Shown here piece by piece: positions 22,224-34,516 of a stretch of 64,000 nucleotides of DNA. This DNA is from Bondarzewia mesenterica (taxonomy: Eukaryota > Basidiomycota > Agaricomycetes > Russulales > Bondarzewiaceae): contig SGPL01000028.1 of assembly GCA_004802705.1 (NCBI GenBank), forward strand, positions 51,103 through 115,102. The letters run 5' to 3'. A model generated the notes under the pieces. That model was not told the DNA's origin. It saw only the letters and a program-made list of their open reading frames with translations, and made no database searches. How positions within the stretch are numbered: the first letter of the stretch is position 1; each line of letters starts with the position of its first letter. The position numbers were made by a program, and so were the translations under genes.

Positions 22224-24105
22224 ATGTCGAATCCCCAAGGCAGCACTAAGCCTTCGTCCTCGTACTCCGAGGCGACCGTCAAAAAACCGCGAAAGCGTTT
22301 CATTGGCAGCAAGAGCGCGCGACCGTCCAAGCCCGGTGTTACACCCATCGTGGCCAACCAAATCCCCGAAGACATTCTCGCCGATGTTCAGCTGAACAAT
22401 GCGATCAAACAGCTGCCGTCAAACTATTCTTTTGAGGTTCACAAGACGATCCATCATATCCGCAAGAACAACGCAAAGATGGTGGCTTTGCAGCTGCCGG
22501 AGGGTCTTCAGATGTTTGCTTGCACAATAGCAGATATAATCGAAAGGTGCACTCTTTGATGCCAATTTGCTGATTTTTCTGACATATGTGTAGATTCACA
22601 GATGCATTGACCGTCATCATGGGAGATGTCACTTATGGTGCTTGTTGTATTGACGATTATACAGCTGTCGCGTTGGGATGCGATATGCTCGTTCATTATG
22701 GACATAGTTGCCTCGGTCCGCAATGCACCCTTTTGAATATTCTTCTTGAGTTCTTAACCTTCCACCAGTCCCGATTGACCAGACAACCATCAAAACTCTC
22801 TATGTTTTTGTCGAGATCGCTATCGACTCCGCCCATCTTGCTCATACAATCCGCTTGAATTTTCCAAACGATCATCAGCGCTTCTATGATACGCTCTTGG
22901 ATGCCGAGGAGTCAAACAGTGCCATCGCCGCTGGCCAACGAATCGGTCAATCTCGCCATCTTCGAATAGAAGGGCCGACTAGTGCAGTTGATGGATCCGA
23001 TCCAAACGCTTCACGTACACCTGTTGAAAATAAACCAGAGACGTCGGCGTCGAATCCGACACGCCTCGCTCTAGTTTCTACCATACAGTTTGTAGCAGCT
23101 CTTTCACTGCTGAAGGATAATCTAAATGCGGAGTACACGGAACCGACACCCTTCATCACGCCAGCAGGGCTGATAGACAATTCTGGCGAATCTTCGATAT
23201 CACAGCTGGAGGTGAAGCAGCCGAAACTATGGACTGGCAAGTATCACGCTACAATACCACGTTCTAAACCGTTGTCGCCAGGCGAAATCTTGGGTTGTAC
23301 TGCCCCTCGTCTTGGGGACGATGTCGATGCGCTCATGTACGCTGTTTCTGACTTCTCTCTCTCCAGCACTCTTTTCACAATATACCTTCTCATTTTGCCT
23401 AGATATCTTGGCGATGGTCGCTTTCATCTTGAGTCCATTATGATTGCCAACCCTTCTGTTCCTGCCTTTCGCTACGATCCGTACTCCAAGAAGCTAACGA
23501 GAGAACGATATGCTCACCAAGAGATGAAAGCAGTACGGAATGACGCGGTACAGGCTGCGAGGAAGAGCATAGATGCATTGGCGCGCCCGTCGACCCCAGA
23601 GACAGCAGAGACGACACTGAAGGACGGCTTTGAACGAGATTCTCTTGATAGGCTTCCGATGTGGGGTGTCATCCTTGGTACGTTGGGTCGCCAAGGCAGT
23701 TTCAAACAATTGCAGGTTCGTCTCCTTCTCTTTCAGCTGCGCGAAATGGGTTTACTGAAAAAATGTATCCAGGCCATCACCAACCAACTCTCTCAATCAC
23801 GGACACCCATCCCTTATATTCCGATCCTCCTCTCGGAGCTTTCACCCGCAAAACTCGCCCTGTTCAACCCCCACATATCCACGTTCGTGCAGACATCCTG
23901 CCCGCGTCTCTCCATCGACTGGGGTTATGCCTTTGATCGCCCTTTGCTCACACCATACGAGACGGCTGTGGCCGTCGGAAAGGCCATTGGATGGATGGAC
24001 TACGTAGATGAAGGAAGCGGACGGAAAGGAGACGGCGGATATCCAATGGATTTCTATGCCGCTGGTTCTCCCTGGTCACTCTCACGGGCGACAGCGTCCT
24101 TCTGA
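22224..24105 (+). CDS. DPH1: Diphthamide synthesis protein 1 (DPH1)
   Basis: Subunit of the Dph1-Dph2 radical-SAM-like iron-sulfur enzyme that transfers 3-amino-3-carboxypropyl to a histidine of elongation factor 2, the first step of diphthamide synthesis. The ATG at 22224 gives [13 protein letters not shown], then PRKRFIG. Conserved segments are [54 protein letters not shown] (with a cluster Cys), [10 protein letters not shown] spliced to [16 protein letters not shown] (second Cys) and [14 protein letters not shown] (third Cys) with LLTPYE downstream. About six exons with short introns and no frame conflict. A Ser/Thr-rich insert near residues 200-250 is family-variable. It is divergent from NPC1 and convergent with the zinc-cluster gene (about 115 bp). 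Confidence 0.96.
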
Positions 24106-24220
24106 TCCTGCCATCTAAACACTTGCTAATAACCTGATAACCATTATGCGCTAATGTACCGATGTACTTTGTAGCGTCTAGGCATTAAGGATGTACAATC
24201 GAAATATAAAAACAAGCATG

Positions 24221-27200
24221 TTACAGACTGAAAACTAGCGGAGATTTCGACTGCATAGTAAGGCAACTGTCCAGGAACCTCTCCAGGTTCAGAGGGTCAA
24301 CTGGTCCACTGAGCGACTCAACGCCCGGGAATTGCCCCGCGAACACGGAAGGCTGCACCGTGGACCAATATGGATCCGTCACAGCCTCCTGGCCCAGCAG
24401 GTCCGCCATGCACGGCTGGGGCTGCGAGAGGACCCGTGTGGCTCGCTCAATGTGCTGCAATGAGGGCTCGACAAAGTTCAAGGTGACCGTGTTGTTCCCC
24501 CGAGTCAGATTCAGGACGAACTCGATTCGTCTACGGATGACATCAAGGTGCTGGAGGGCGGCGGGAGCGATCATGTTGTAAGTCCCGAGATCTTTGAGGA
24601 GGACTTGAGCGAAAGCGATCCAATCCTCGAGTTCTTCGTTCTCGGTGTTGCTTGGGTCTATGATGATAGCAATCCCCAATGTCACTTGAGACGTCCGTGA
24701 GGCAATGTGGATGTCAGTTTGAAAAGAGATGACCTACAAGCAGACTCGAATGAGAAGAGTGTCAAAATCGTCCAGCGTTTGTGAGCTTTAGGAGCTTGGG
24801 TTTGGAAGAGCTGTAGCATTGCCAACAAACGCTTACTTCAAGCAGAAAAGTTTCTCAGACAGTGATGCTTGGCAGTGAGGACTAGAATCTAGACGCACCA
24901 AAATAAGAGACATATTGTTCTTGAATTGTGGTGGAAGGCTTTCAGCTTTTTGTTTTCCTCTCTGGTGTCAGCGCCGTCTTCCTTTGTTGGGCGCATGAAC
25001 AAGAATGGGCGCTGCCAGAAAATAAATCGACAAGCGCGCATAGTAACCGAGAGGAGCTCCTTACCAGAAGAAGAGCGCGAGAATGATATATAGACATTGT
25101 TTGAAACTGACTCTGTCCGGAGCGCTACTGTTACATAAGAGTGACCGTGAAACCCAGTATATCGTACCTGGAAGTGGAGATACGGACGAGCTTGTGCGAC
25201 CTGCGGAGACTGATACCGAAACGCCGCCGGCAAATCCAACTCAAACTTGCGTATTTGGCTCTCGTAGTCCAATACTACGCGATAGGTCGGAAGAGTGATA
25301 GCAAAGCAATCATCCCACATATGACCAAGTAGTCGGGCCCAGCGGCTTTGTAGAATTATGTATACTTCACAGGCCAGAAGAACATTGGAGACGTGAGAGA
25401 GCTTATATATATCCGGTGAATGATAGGGAGACGTACGAGAATCGGTAGGTTCCTCCAATGGTTTGGACACTAATTCCGTAACATCTTCTACCGTTGCTTC
25501 GTCAATATTCAAGCAAGGAGCGACGTCGCTATGCTATCTCATAAGATCAGAAATCATACGTGATTCACTGACCTCGTTAACAGAAAAAGGTGCATACCTG
25601 TTCAAAAATTATGTATGGGCGGCAAAATTCCATTGCATGGGATCTATGTTAATCAGTGAGCAGACAGTTCCAAGAAGGGAGGACGATGTATCACCGGTCC
25701 AAGATGAATAGCGTCCCTAGAAATCGGGTCGGTGAGATGCGGTCACCAAGGTCAAGCCCATTGATATGAACTTACACCATATTCTCCTCCGGCATTCTGC
25801 ATCCTGAGGCCTCATATGCCATGTCGTCACCCCGTCGCGATTCATGGCGACTGAAGGGAATGTGAATCTCAATGAGCAAAGTCGTCATCTGATAAAATTC
25901 TATGCCATCCTACGTGTTTGAGCCATCCGAATTGCCAGAGCTGAAAAAAAAATGGCGTTATTGTGAATAAGCGATGACTGTAAATCAGCGCTCACTGTTT
26001 GCGTAGTATGACTCCCCGGCGTTTCCCTCGTTCTAACGGATGTGATGAATGAAGTCCGAGCTCCAAGTCAGGCATGGGGTAAGACTCACCCATTGGTACA
26101 CCGAGAATACCATGAGCGCTCTTATGCGCTCAATCGATGAAATGGGGGGTGTCGCAGCTGTGAGAAGGACTGAGCGTGTGAAATCATAAAGTCGCTTTTT
26201 GAGCACATGTCGTCCCTGGGGGTATTCAGCGAAACGAGCGACCTGCAATGGTATAACATGAGCATGTCCAGATGATTGTGGAAGGACGGGAAGACGTACG
26301 TCGTCGTCGCTTTCAGGCAGGAATTGCAAGGAGGTAGCGCACATGATGGCTAAGAGAGCGGTGAATTCGATGCTGGGCGGGATTGGTCCAGTGGAGAAGG
26401 TGTTGTAATAATGTTCGAAACATGGCCGAAGCACGAGACGATACTGCCAATGCACAGAGGACTCCTCAAAGAAGTACTTCAACAAGAAGGCGGTAATTTT
26501 GCGATTGGGAAAATGACTCCGCAGATCTGAGAGTTGCGCATTACTGGCGGCCAACGGCGTGCAGCGTATCTACGCATTTGAAAAATGGATAATAAATAAA
26601 TTGAATTCAAAAAGAGAACGCAGGAACGAGGCATACATGGTGCAAGATGTCCGCAATCGGACCAAAAGGAGCCGCAGGAGGCTCCGGCTCTTTGGGAGGC
26701 TGACCTTGTTGCGAAAGTTGACCGAGGGCTGCCACAGCTACTTGAACAGCATGGTCCGTAACTCGATTAGGATCAATCATTCCGGGGCCCGTGAGTATCG
26801 CAGAGGGCGATGAGATGGCGTTGCTAGCTTGCAGTAACTGCAAAAATGCATCAAGTCCAGCTAGAGCTGCGGGTTCCAGATGGTTGAAAGTGTTGGTGAC
26901 AATATCTTCGAGCTGATAAACCCGATTCGTGAGATCGTCAGGAAACCCGGCCTCAGCTAGTCTGTAATCCATCAAATCAATCGATGCTGAATTTCTATCT
27001 GAATCAATCGGACTTGTCATACTTTCTGCGTCCTGTCTCTTTGGACTCTTCATATGTGCATGCATTCGGCGCGCCTCTGTTCATGCTATTTTTTTCAAGT
27101 CAATATGCGAAGATAGAGATTGAATATCTGATTCCTACCATCTTTGACATGGTTGAGCGCGATCGCACTGAGACAAATTCAGTGAAGGTGGTATCTATTA

Positions 27201-27590
27201 AAACACCTCTCTCTTACAAGTCATATAAGTGCATACCTGTTGTTTGCGCCTGTGACAGGCTACCAGGGAATGCGGGAGGCAGGTTCTCAGATCAATCGGT
27301 CCGTCTGACTTAGACCGCGTGAAGGCATCGACTTACGCTGGCAGCTCCTGAACACGCACAGGATGTCATTTACCGCAAATTCATAGCAATTGGGCCCTGG
27401 ACACTCACAAGATTGCTCTGTTCCGTTTCAGTTTCGGCCTGGGGCTGTCACTCGAGGTGTTCGGCTGAGAGAATGCAGGGGAGTCCTGAAAAGCCGACGT
27501 AATCGCCGATGAACTTGAAGTGGCAGTAGTTACGGATGGTGGCGACTCTGCGTCTTGGTTCGTCGTTTCTCTGGATTCACCTTCAGCCAT
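24221..27590 (-). CDS. Zn2Cys6 fungal transcription factor
   Basis: A binuclear zinc-cluster DNA-binding protein of unknown targets. The start ATG at 27590 gives MAEGESRETTNQDAESPPS, and a basic PRPKLKRNRAI precedes the cluster. The cluster itself is split over micro-exons of 11 bases (27337-27347), 23 bases (27237-27259) and 29 bases (27139-27167). Joined, they read SCQPCHRRKQQ, CDRAQPCQR and C, then MNRGAPNACTYEE, giving C-X2-C-X6-C-X5-C-X2-C-X7-C. A leucine-rich helix (LTNRVYQLEDIVTNTF) follows. The middle-homology/fungal-TF domain includes AFLLKYFFEESSVHWQY and FTALLAIMCATSLQFLP. The stop is at 24221. Many short introns; some middle exons are uncertain. Confidence 0.88.
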
Positions 27591-28194
27591 AGTGCAAACG
27601 AGGGCAGACCGAGGTACTTGGGATGTGAGCTACTACGGGGGTAAAGTATATTGCTTTAGTAGCAGTACCACAGAGGCTAGTAGTAGCTTGATAACTCCGG
27701 AGTGCAATGCGGGGCCGCAACTCCGTTGCGACCTTAACACCGAACGCGAACTAGCACGATTCCGGTCCTTCAGACACCAAAGATCAATCTTTGTGGATCC
27801 GGATCCCACCGCCTTTGCTACCACTCGCACAGATATGCCTTGCGTAAAAATCCAAAAGTTTTCAACTTGAAGATACATCTTGACTCTTGTTTCCAAGTTA
27901 CCAGGAGAAATACAAATATCTGTCTAAAGGGCAAAAGACCGGGTTATGGTCTCACCCCCTCACAAAAACACTGTGTGCACGATTCCTGCACCACTTTAGA
28001 CATCATCTGGGAGCTAATTATCATTCATAAGATGTATATCAATGGTTTCGAATGAAAATTCTGCACTGAGCAGCGTCAAAGAACAAAAAAGCAAAACAGA
28101 GAGCAACAACTGGGAGAGAGCTCGAGATCTGCATAAAATATCATACTCTGCAATACAAATCAGTTTCAGTACTCGAACAGACGACGCTACCAGC
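27591..28194. other. Intergenic, promoter of zinc-cluster gene
   Basis: This lies between two minus-strand genes. No gene is supported; frames of 60-116 codons here have no family-like sequence. Confidence 0.55.
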
Positions 28195-31100
28195 TCACCC
28201 GTAAGCATATTCGACTTCGTCTACTCCCCCACCGGATGCGAATGGGCCTGACTGCTCCCTGGGCATGGGTCCAAGATCTTCTCCTTCGTCTTCTCCCTCC
28301 AGGTCTTCAGCTAGGTTGACTTCATCGAGCCCGAAAGGCAGAACAGGCCGTAGCTTTTCTCCAGAAGATGAGCGGCGTGCCCCAGGGCCGGCAGGTGACT
28401 TGGTCAGGGCGGCCATGGTCTTTGGGCTCATGTGCTAAAAGGCGAAAAGATCATCAACGTTACATGGTTCAAGTGAATGTACCTTATGGACTTGCCTCCC
28501 AGTTATTCAGATTTGCGTCTGTCGATTCTCTGTCGTCCCTACCCAGATCACGGCCTTCGTCACCCAGATCTACGATGGAGGCAATGCTCTCGCTGTCGCT
28601 GATACCATCTGCTAAGTCTGCTGCAAATTCCGGAAGTCTGTGCCAATTGGACGAGCCAGCAGGAGGGCCATCAGAGGTATGTGTATCCGACCATCCCAAA
28701 TCTGATAGATATTCCTCGTATTCCTCTTCGAACGCGATGTCCTCCGTAATGTAGGGAAGGAATATGTTAGGATCCGGTGCTTGCGCGCGTAAGGGTGGAA
28801 AAACATCTGCCTCCACAACGTTCGGCGTTCCAACAGGCCGTATGAAACCGGATAACTCCGGGCCAGCGTGCAAACCTTCCAAGCTGTGGGACATGCTGAT
28901 CGAACGCCTGTGCGCATGGCTTACTGCATGTGACACTTGCTGACCGTATCGCTTCGTGTTATCTGTTGAGCGCGGTCGACAGTTGTTAAGGGAGCGTTCA
29001 GGCCTAGAAGACGCATGAGCACCTACAGAATTTGACAAGCTGCCGCAGGGCTTGCTCCTGAGCCTGTCCTTCACCAATATCGTCCACTTCATTACCGGTG
29101 AGCCATTCGTCACGCAAGTCAGGCCGGCAATGCAGATATATCGACGTGATCACTTGCATATTTGCTGCAGAATGCATGTCAGAGATCGTTCACTAGAAGA
29201 CAACCTGTAGCTTACACTGCCGCCATTTTCGGCCGCTAAAAGGTACTTGGCTTTTTATAAGTTTGAGGATGTGCAGTTGGAGCATAGTGTGCTGGATTTT
29301 CAAAATTCGCTTCAAGACGGTCTTCAGGGACCGCGTTAGAGTAGAACTATGCTACACTTGAGCAGTGACTCACGGCGCTCTTGTATTGGACGAGCATGCG
29401 GATGCGATGCGACCGGTGTTTCGACAGCTTCTGCATGACCTTGGCCAGGTTGATCGTTGAAAAGAAATTGCGCCATGAAAATTCTGTCAGCATATCGACG
29501 TCCTCTTCGCTCTTCATCCCGTTTGGGAGCACAGTTGTCCGTGTAACAGTGCGTCTTGGGGGACTGAGCATTTCGTCTTCCATACGAACGGATTGGCGAT
29601 TCTTTGAGAAGTTGAGGCAGTATCGGAAGAAACTAGAAAAATCATTCAAGCCAACCATCAAGAGGTGCCGGCCATCTACTTACTTGTTTTCAGGAGAGTC
29701 TGCCTTGGAGACGACGGCCAAGGACACGTCTTGCATGCCGAACGTCTTCATCATAAGAAGGAGACAATTAGTATCCAACATATGTTGGCCTAGATTGTGG
29801 AATTTCATGACATCTGCAACCAATCATGTTCAACGGACAACGAGTTCGCCAACGTTTCCAAAATTCGCTTACGGGAAACTTTGAACCACTTAAGCATGAG
29901 CAGTAGCATAGCGGAAACCGCCTTCGTAATTATCTCCCTATGCCGTACGACGTCAATGTCCTCGATTTGCGTAGGCTGACTTGGATGTTCTTGAGCTGCA
30001 GCATCGCTTCAGCGAAATGGATTAACCGCTCATAATATGAAACCTCACGAGAGGGAACGCCAGGAGGAAACCCTGATGAGGCTGCAGATGGAGGAGGTTG
30101 GTTGGGGGAGGAAGCCGACACAATTGCCAGTAGGAACTTCAGCAGTACGAGGACCCAACTGGACAACGAAGGAAGCACTGCGCTCTGTTTATCCTGTTAC
30201 CCGACGTCACGATCATCAAGGATGAAAAGACGAACGTATATTTGTTCGACCCACTTCAACCGCATTAAGTCTTCCCTTCGTTGCTTCAGTTGTCGCCTCT
30301 CCACACTCGATTCCGTGTTTTTGATAGCAGCTTCAGTTTCAGCAATCTTAGCGTTCAGAAGGGCCATATCAGGCAAGATCTCCCCTTCGGCGACCATACC
30401 TTCCTCGTTCTACATTTGGACCGGATATTAGCATAAGAAGGAATATAGAACTTCACAAAAAACACGTACGGTCATGGTCATTTTAGTCAATGAATCTGTC
30501 ATACCCTCCATGCCTCGCAAATGATCGAGACCACTCTCCGCCGTCATGCACTCGTCTCTAATCTTCCACATTTGCCACAAGGCCAGACTGATGTGAATAT
30601 GCTTATTATATAGCTTATCTGCCTCCTCGATGGCAAAAGGTACAAGCATCATATCCCGCCCCTTCGTTCTCCGCCGGGAGAAGGGGAATAGGAACGGCCT
30701 GGATGGGTCTGTCTGATATTGTTGCTTTTTCGGCTTGGGCGAAGGAGGCGGACTCGGCGCCGGCGTGGCTGGCTGTGGCATGCCGCGGAAACCACTTTGC
30801 ATTTGAGACGGCTGGAAGTGTGGACCGCCTTGCTGCGATTCCGGTTCATCATGGTGGTAGTGGTGACGTATGGGTATGGGATTGTAGGCCTCAGCAAGCT
30901 GAGCAGTTGGAACGGGCACTATGAACTGAAGATCTGGGCCGCTCGCAGTTGGGGGTACAGATGGTGCGGAGAAGGTAGGGTATTTGACTGAGATTTCTTG
31001 GTGGAACGCTTCAATATCGAGCGGTGAAGACTTGATTGGAATTGCTTGCATACGACGTCGGTTTCGAAGGGTTGATTGAACGTTCAGAAGCACGCACCTT

Positions 31101-32304
31101 CGTCCGGGATGGGAGCCAGCCCAGCCAATTCTCGCGACAGCTTCTTCGCTCTTGCTAGCTCCCTGATGCCCCCACAGCACGAAAGAATTGATTTCCAGAG
31201 CACTAGAAGGAGCTGTCGAGAAAAAAAATGAAAAGCGGATACAACAATAAATGGCTCACTGGGACAGTACCTTCTTCACGGGATACCTCTTCGCATTTCT
31301 GTCACGAAGCCCGGATACGACATTGAAGAAATACACCGGAAGCGGTGGGTCAAGGCTCACTGAAAACTATTCGTAAGTTATGAAAGCTGAATAGCTAATA
31401 TGACTTACTCAATTCCTCGGCAAAATCTTCGTGGCCTTTAAATGTCTCGATCAAGTGATAGAGCATCGCGAGATAAACAGAAATCTCTGTCGTAAATTCT
31501 TCTACAAGTTCAACTTTCTCTTCCACAGAGATACCAAACTGTGCGGAGTCCGCATCAGACAGAGAGCTACGAAGACGTGAAATATAAGTATATTGTGATT
31601 GTAATACTAGACAGCGACTCACACCAATAGGTCGTGCTTTGAGCTAGCGATCTTCATCGCTTCAACAATGTTGCTGACACCATTTGCCGCGCGTACCACC
31701 TTGCAATTTTCAAAGATCCAGTGTAGTTGGTGCTCGGGCGAGGTTGTCTCCGCGAACGTGCCTGTATCTCGTATAGGGCAATGCCTTGTAGTATATGATA
31801 GTGAGCTCACCCTGCAAAATATATAGTAGCCTTCGTGCATTCGTAAATCGGATAACAGCATCCTTATGTTCCAAGCTCTCCAAGAGGACTTCGACATGAG
31901 CTTTCCTCTTCGAGAAGTCTGACTTGATCCATTCTTTGTTTACAGGTCAGGACCATCACTTCAATAGATTCGTGAATTTGGACTGCCATACTAACCTCCT
32001 TGAAATGAGCCCTCCCACGCCCTCAGATTCTCCTCCACCTGGGGCATCTCCACGTACGAATAGAATTCCTCAATCTCATTGAGCACAGTGTCCTCATCGT
32101 CGTACCTAAAATCATAATATGATTGCTGATAACACATGTAAGAATTGGTGTTAGTAACATATGCGCGAGACTTGCCTTGGGTTTCGGGGCAGACACGACC
32201 ATAGCCTTGAGCTGGCCTAGCGTGATTGAATCTAGGTCACCACTCTAATAGTGAAGTTTTATTCGCGAAGTTCCACGGCGGAAATGCGGCAACACACTTA
32301 CCAT
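28195..32304 (-). CDS. FAR11: STRIPAK subunit Far11/STRIP1 (HAM-2 type)
   Basis: A core subunit of the striatin-PP2A (STRIPAK) complex, at nuclear envelope and ER in fungi, needed for cell fusion and sexual development. The first coding exon is just ATG (32302-32304), followed at once by gtaagt. Exon 2 starts SGDLDSITLGQLKAMVVSAP and ends PKPK. A 50-base GC-AG intron (32126-32175) then leads to QSYYDFRYDDEDTVLNEIEE. Further hallmarks are FYSYVEMPQVEENLRAWEGS, TFAETTSPEHQLHWIFENCK, SDADSAQFGIS and EFTTEISVYLAMLYHLIE. The C-terminal half has CRPDLRDEWLTGNEVDD and EGQAQEQALRQLVKFYN. The end is acidic (...GVDEVEYAYG). Around 15 or more exons; middle boundaries are approximate. Confidence 0.93.
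32126..32175 (-). other. FAR11: GC-AG intron in FAR11
   Basis: The exon ends APKPK and is followed by gcaagt rather than gt. A ttactaac branch-like motif lies inside and ttatcag ends it. The join PKPK-QSYYDFRYDDED matches the family, so the GC donor is well supported. Confidence 0.8.
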
Positions 32305-34516
32305 GCTGATAGATGATGGTTATATCAACCAGGAATACTGTGTTTTGTGGAAGTACGGTGGAAAGTAAGGGAATGACGTACGAAACTCAGAAAGGCAAGT
32401 GAGTATCGTGCGAATTGAAATTAAAAATATCTCACTCCAATGCTTTCGTGGCAAGTGAGAGTCGGTACTTGTGTACCTACTACTACTTAGTAGTCTACAG
32501 ACAAGTTCCATACTGAATGGAAAACAGATCTCAATTGAAGCGACCATTGTCGATGATTATTTGAAGGATCAGTCCTTTCTCCACGCATAATCTCAATAAT
32601 TGATAACCATGTTACTGGTGTTAGATCCACCCTCGTCTTGTTGCTAACATGACTATGAAAGATTAGGGATACTTTTGAATAAGGCCCTTTGATAGAGAAT
32701 TCAAGCCGGGCTGGTAGCGGCTGAGAATTTATATAGACAGAATGCCACTCAATCTCGTCTCCGTCGACTCCCAATCAACTCCTAGAGTCGGAAGCGGCGC
32801 GTCAGCGCCGCTTCGCTGCAGCCAGTTTCGTCTGACTTCCTGTGGTACCATGTCCATTGCCGTCCGCGAGTGGCCGCCATTCCGCTGACGAACCCGCACT
32901 GTCCTTAGTGCTCTTTCAAGCTGCAGTACGACCTGGACTAGGGCCAAAATATCACCGAAAGAAAGCTCGTGTAGCAATAGGCATCGGCCATATCCTATAG
33001 TCCCAGGCTTTCCTAAGACCCTAGGTTTGGAAGTATGATTAAAGCAAAATCAATTAAGAGATGCTCAAAACTACGGGCTTAAGCTTCAGTATGACTGAGA
33101 GCCATGCAGCAAGCCTGCGCATATATGATGCTTCACTTACTACAAGCTGTGGAGCTAGAGACTTGAGTGAATAAGTATTTATGCCGGTAGGCTCTTGACG
33201 AGCTCATTAGAAGAAGTCGAAATAGGAATCTGTACCGCTGTAGACCGCTGGGTCAATCACAGACCCGTCGTGTTCAGGCTTCTTACCCAGGATGCTGAGA
33301 AGACAGAATGCCCGTTCGCGGGTCATGAGAGCTTATATGATAAAATCAACTGAGTTCGCCGAGGAGCGCACATTCAAAGACTTGACTGGACTTTGACGTA
33401 CAGTCACGACCGTACCATGCCTAACTCGGCATTTTGTGGGTGTGCCTTTTGAGGTTAATTATCAGGGTGTGCAGGTACGTTACCCTCGATGACCGAAGGC
33501 GTCAGCGCTCAGGCCGGTTGAGTAAACCCAGTTATTGATTTCTAAGGAAACATACGTTGCGCGAAGGTTGCAGAATCCCATACATATATACGTACCGATA
33601 CCCACTCTGCTGATGCTGCGGGCGGGCTGATTCAGCTCTGATCAAACTTATCCGATTCCATCGATGGGCTTGACAACTATCTTGAGAATGTAAGGTCACG
33701 AAGGCGCGCGGAGATATCGGGTGCATTGATAAAATCACAACCGTCAGGAGTGTGATGATACTGTGTGAATGCATCAGGCGAGTAGAGAAATGATATGGAG
33801 AATGGACAAGACTGGCTGGACCGGCCAAGGTCCGAAGTAACCGAATGACGCTGTACAGTTCACGACCAAGCGTGGGCGTGAGGTAAAAATCTATCTCCGA
33901 GTGGGTGGGGATCATTACATAGGGGGCAGCTGAGCACGGACGGCGTTGTGGGTGCCACTGGCGGCGGGCTCCAAATAGCATTCGGTCTGGGGAGAGGGGA
34001 CACGAATCAAAAATGGAATTACATAATATTTGAGTCAAAAAAGGAACGTCATGAAACGCAAAAGGCGGTCTGCTCGCTACTCTCACCTCACACCTCACCG
34101 AGGCTCTCTCTAGGATCGACCCTCCTCTGTCGGTCCATCGTTGCTTGTTTCGTCCTTACCGTCAACGACAACGACGGCGTCGACGGGAGAGGGTATCCTA
34201 CTGCTCCTCTCTCTTTTCTCTCCCTTTCTCTCGGTCTCCAAGTAGTTCTGCCCCAGCACCTCGTCCTCTCTGTCTACTTGAAGCAACTCCAAAAGGCACG
34301 CCTTCGCTGTGCGTTTGCCATCCACCAAATCCCCTCTTCACACCATCCTACGCTTGACTGAGTTCCCTGCCTTCTTAACGACTTACGTTACGACCACTTG
34401 TTTTGCCTCGCTCTCCCTCGAGCCACAAACGAGAGCTCTCTAGACCAGAGACCCCTAGCTGCTTGCACATCGTGCCGCCGGGATCAGAGTTTCTTCCTCC
34501 CCTGTTCAAGTTGCAA
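32305..34516. other. Long divergent intergenic region with unassigned frames
   Basis: This 2.2-kb stretch separates FAR11 from the second cyclin gene. Minus-strand frames at 32487-32774 and 32729-32977 (95 and 82 codons) overlap in different frames and might be two exons or relics of one unknown gene, but I recognise neither. From about 34080 to 34500 the plus strand is rich in C and T, as expected for a fungal promoter and 5' leader. No other gene is visible. Confidence 0.5.

Noticed and set aside
33532..34098. 188-codon minus-strand frame in the FAR11-cyclin gap
   Set aside because: No recognisable motif; low-quality composition.
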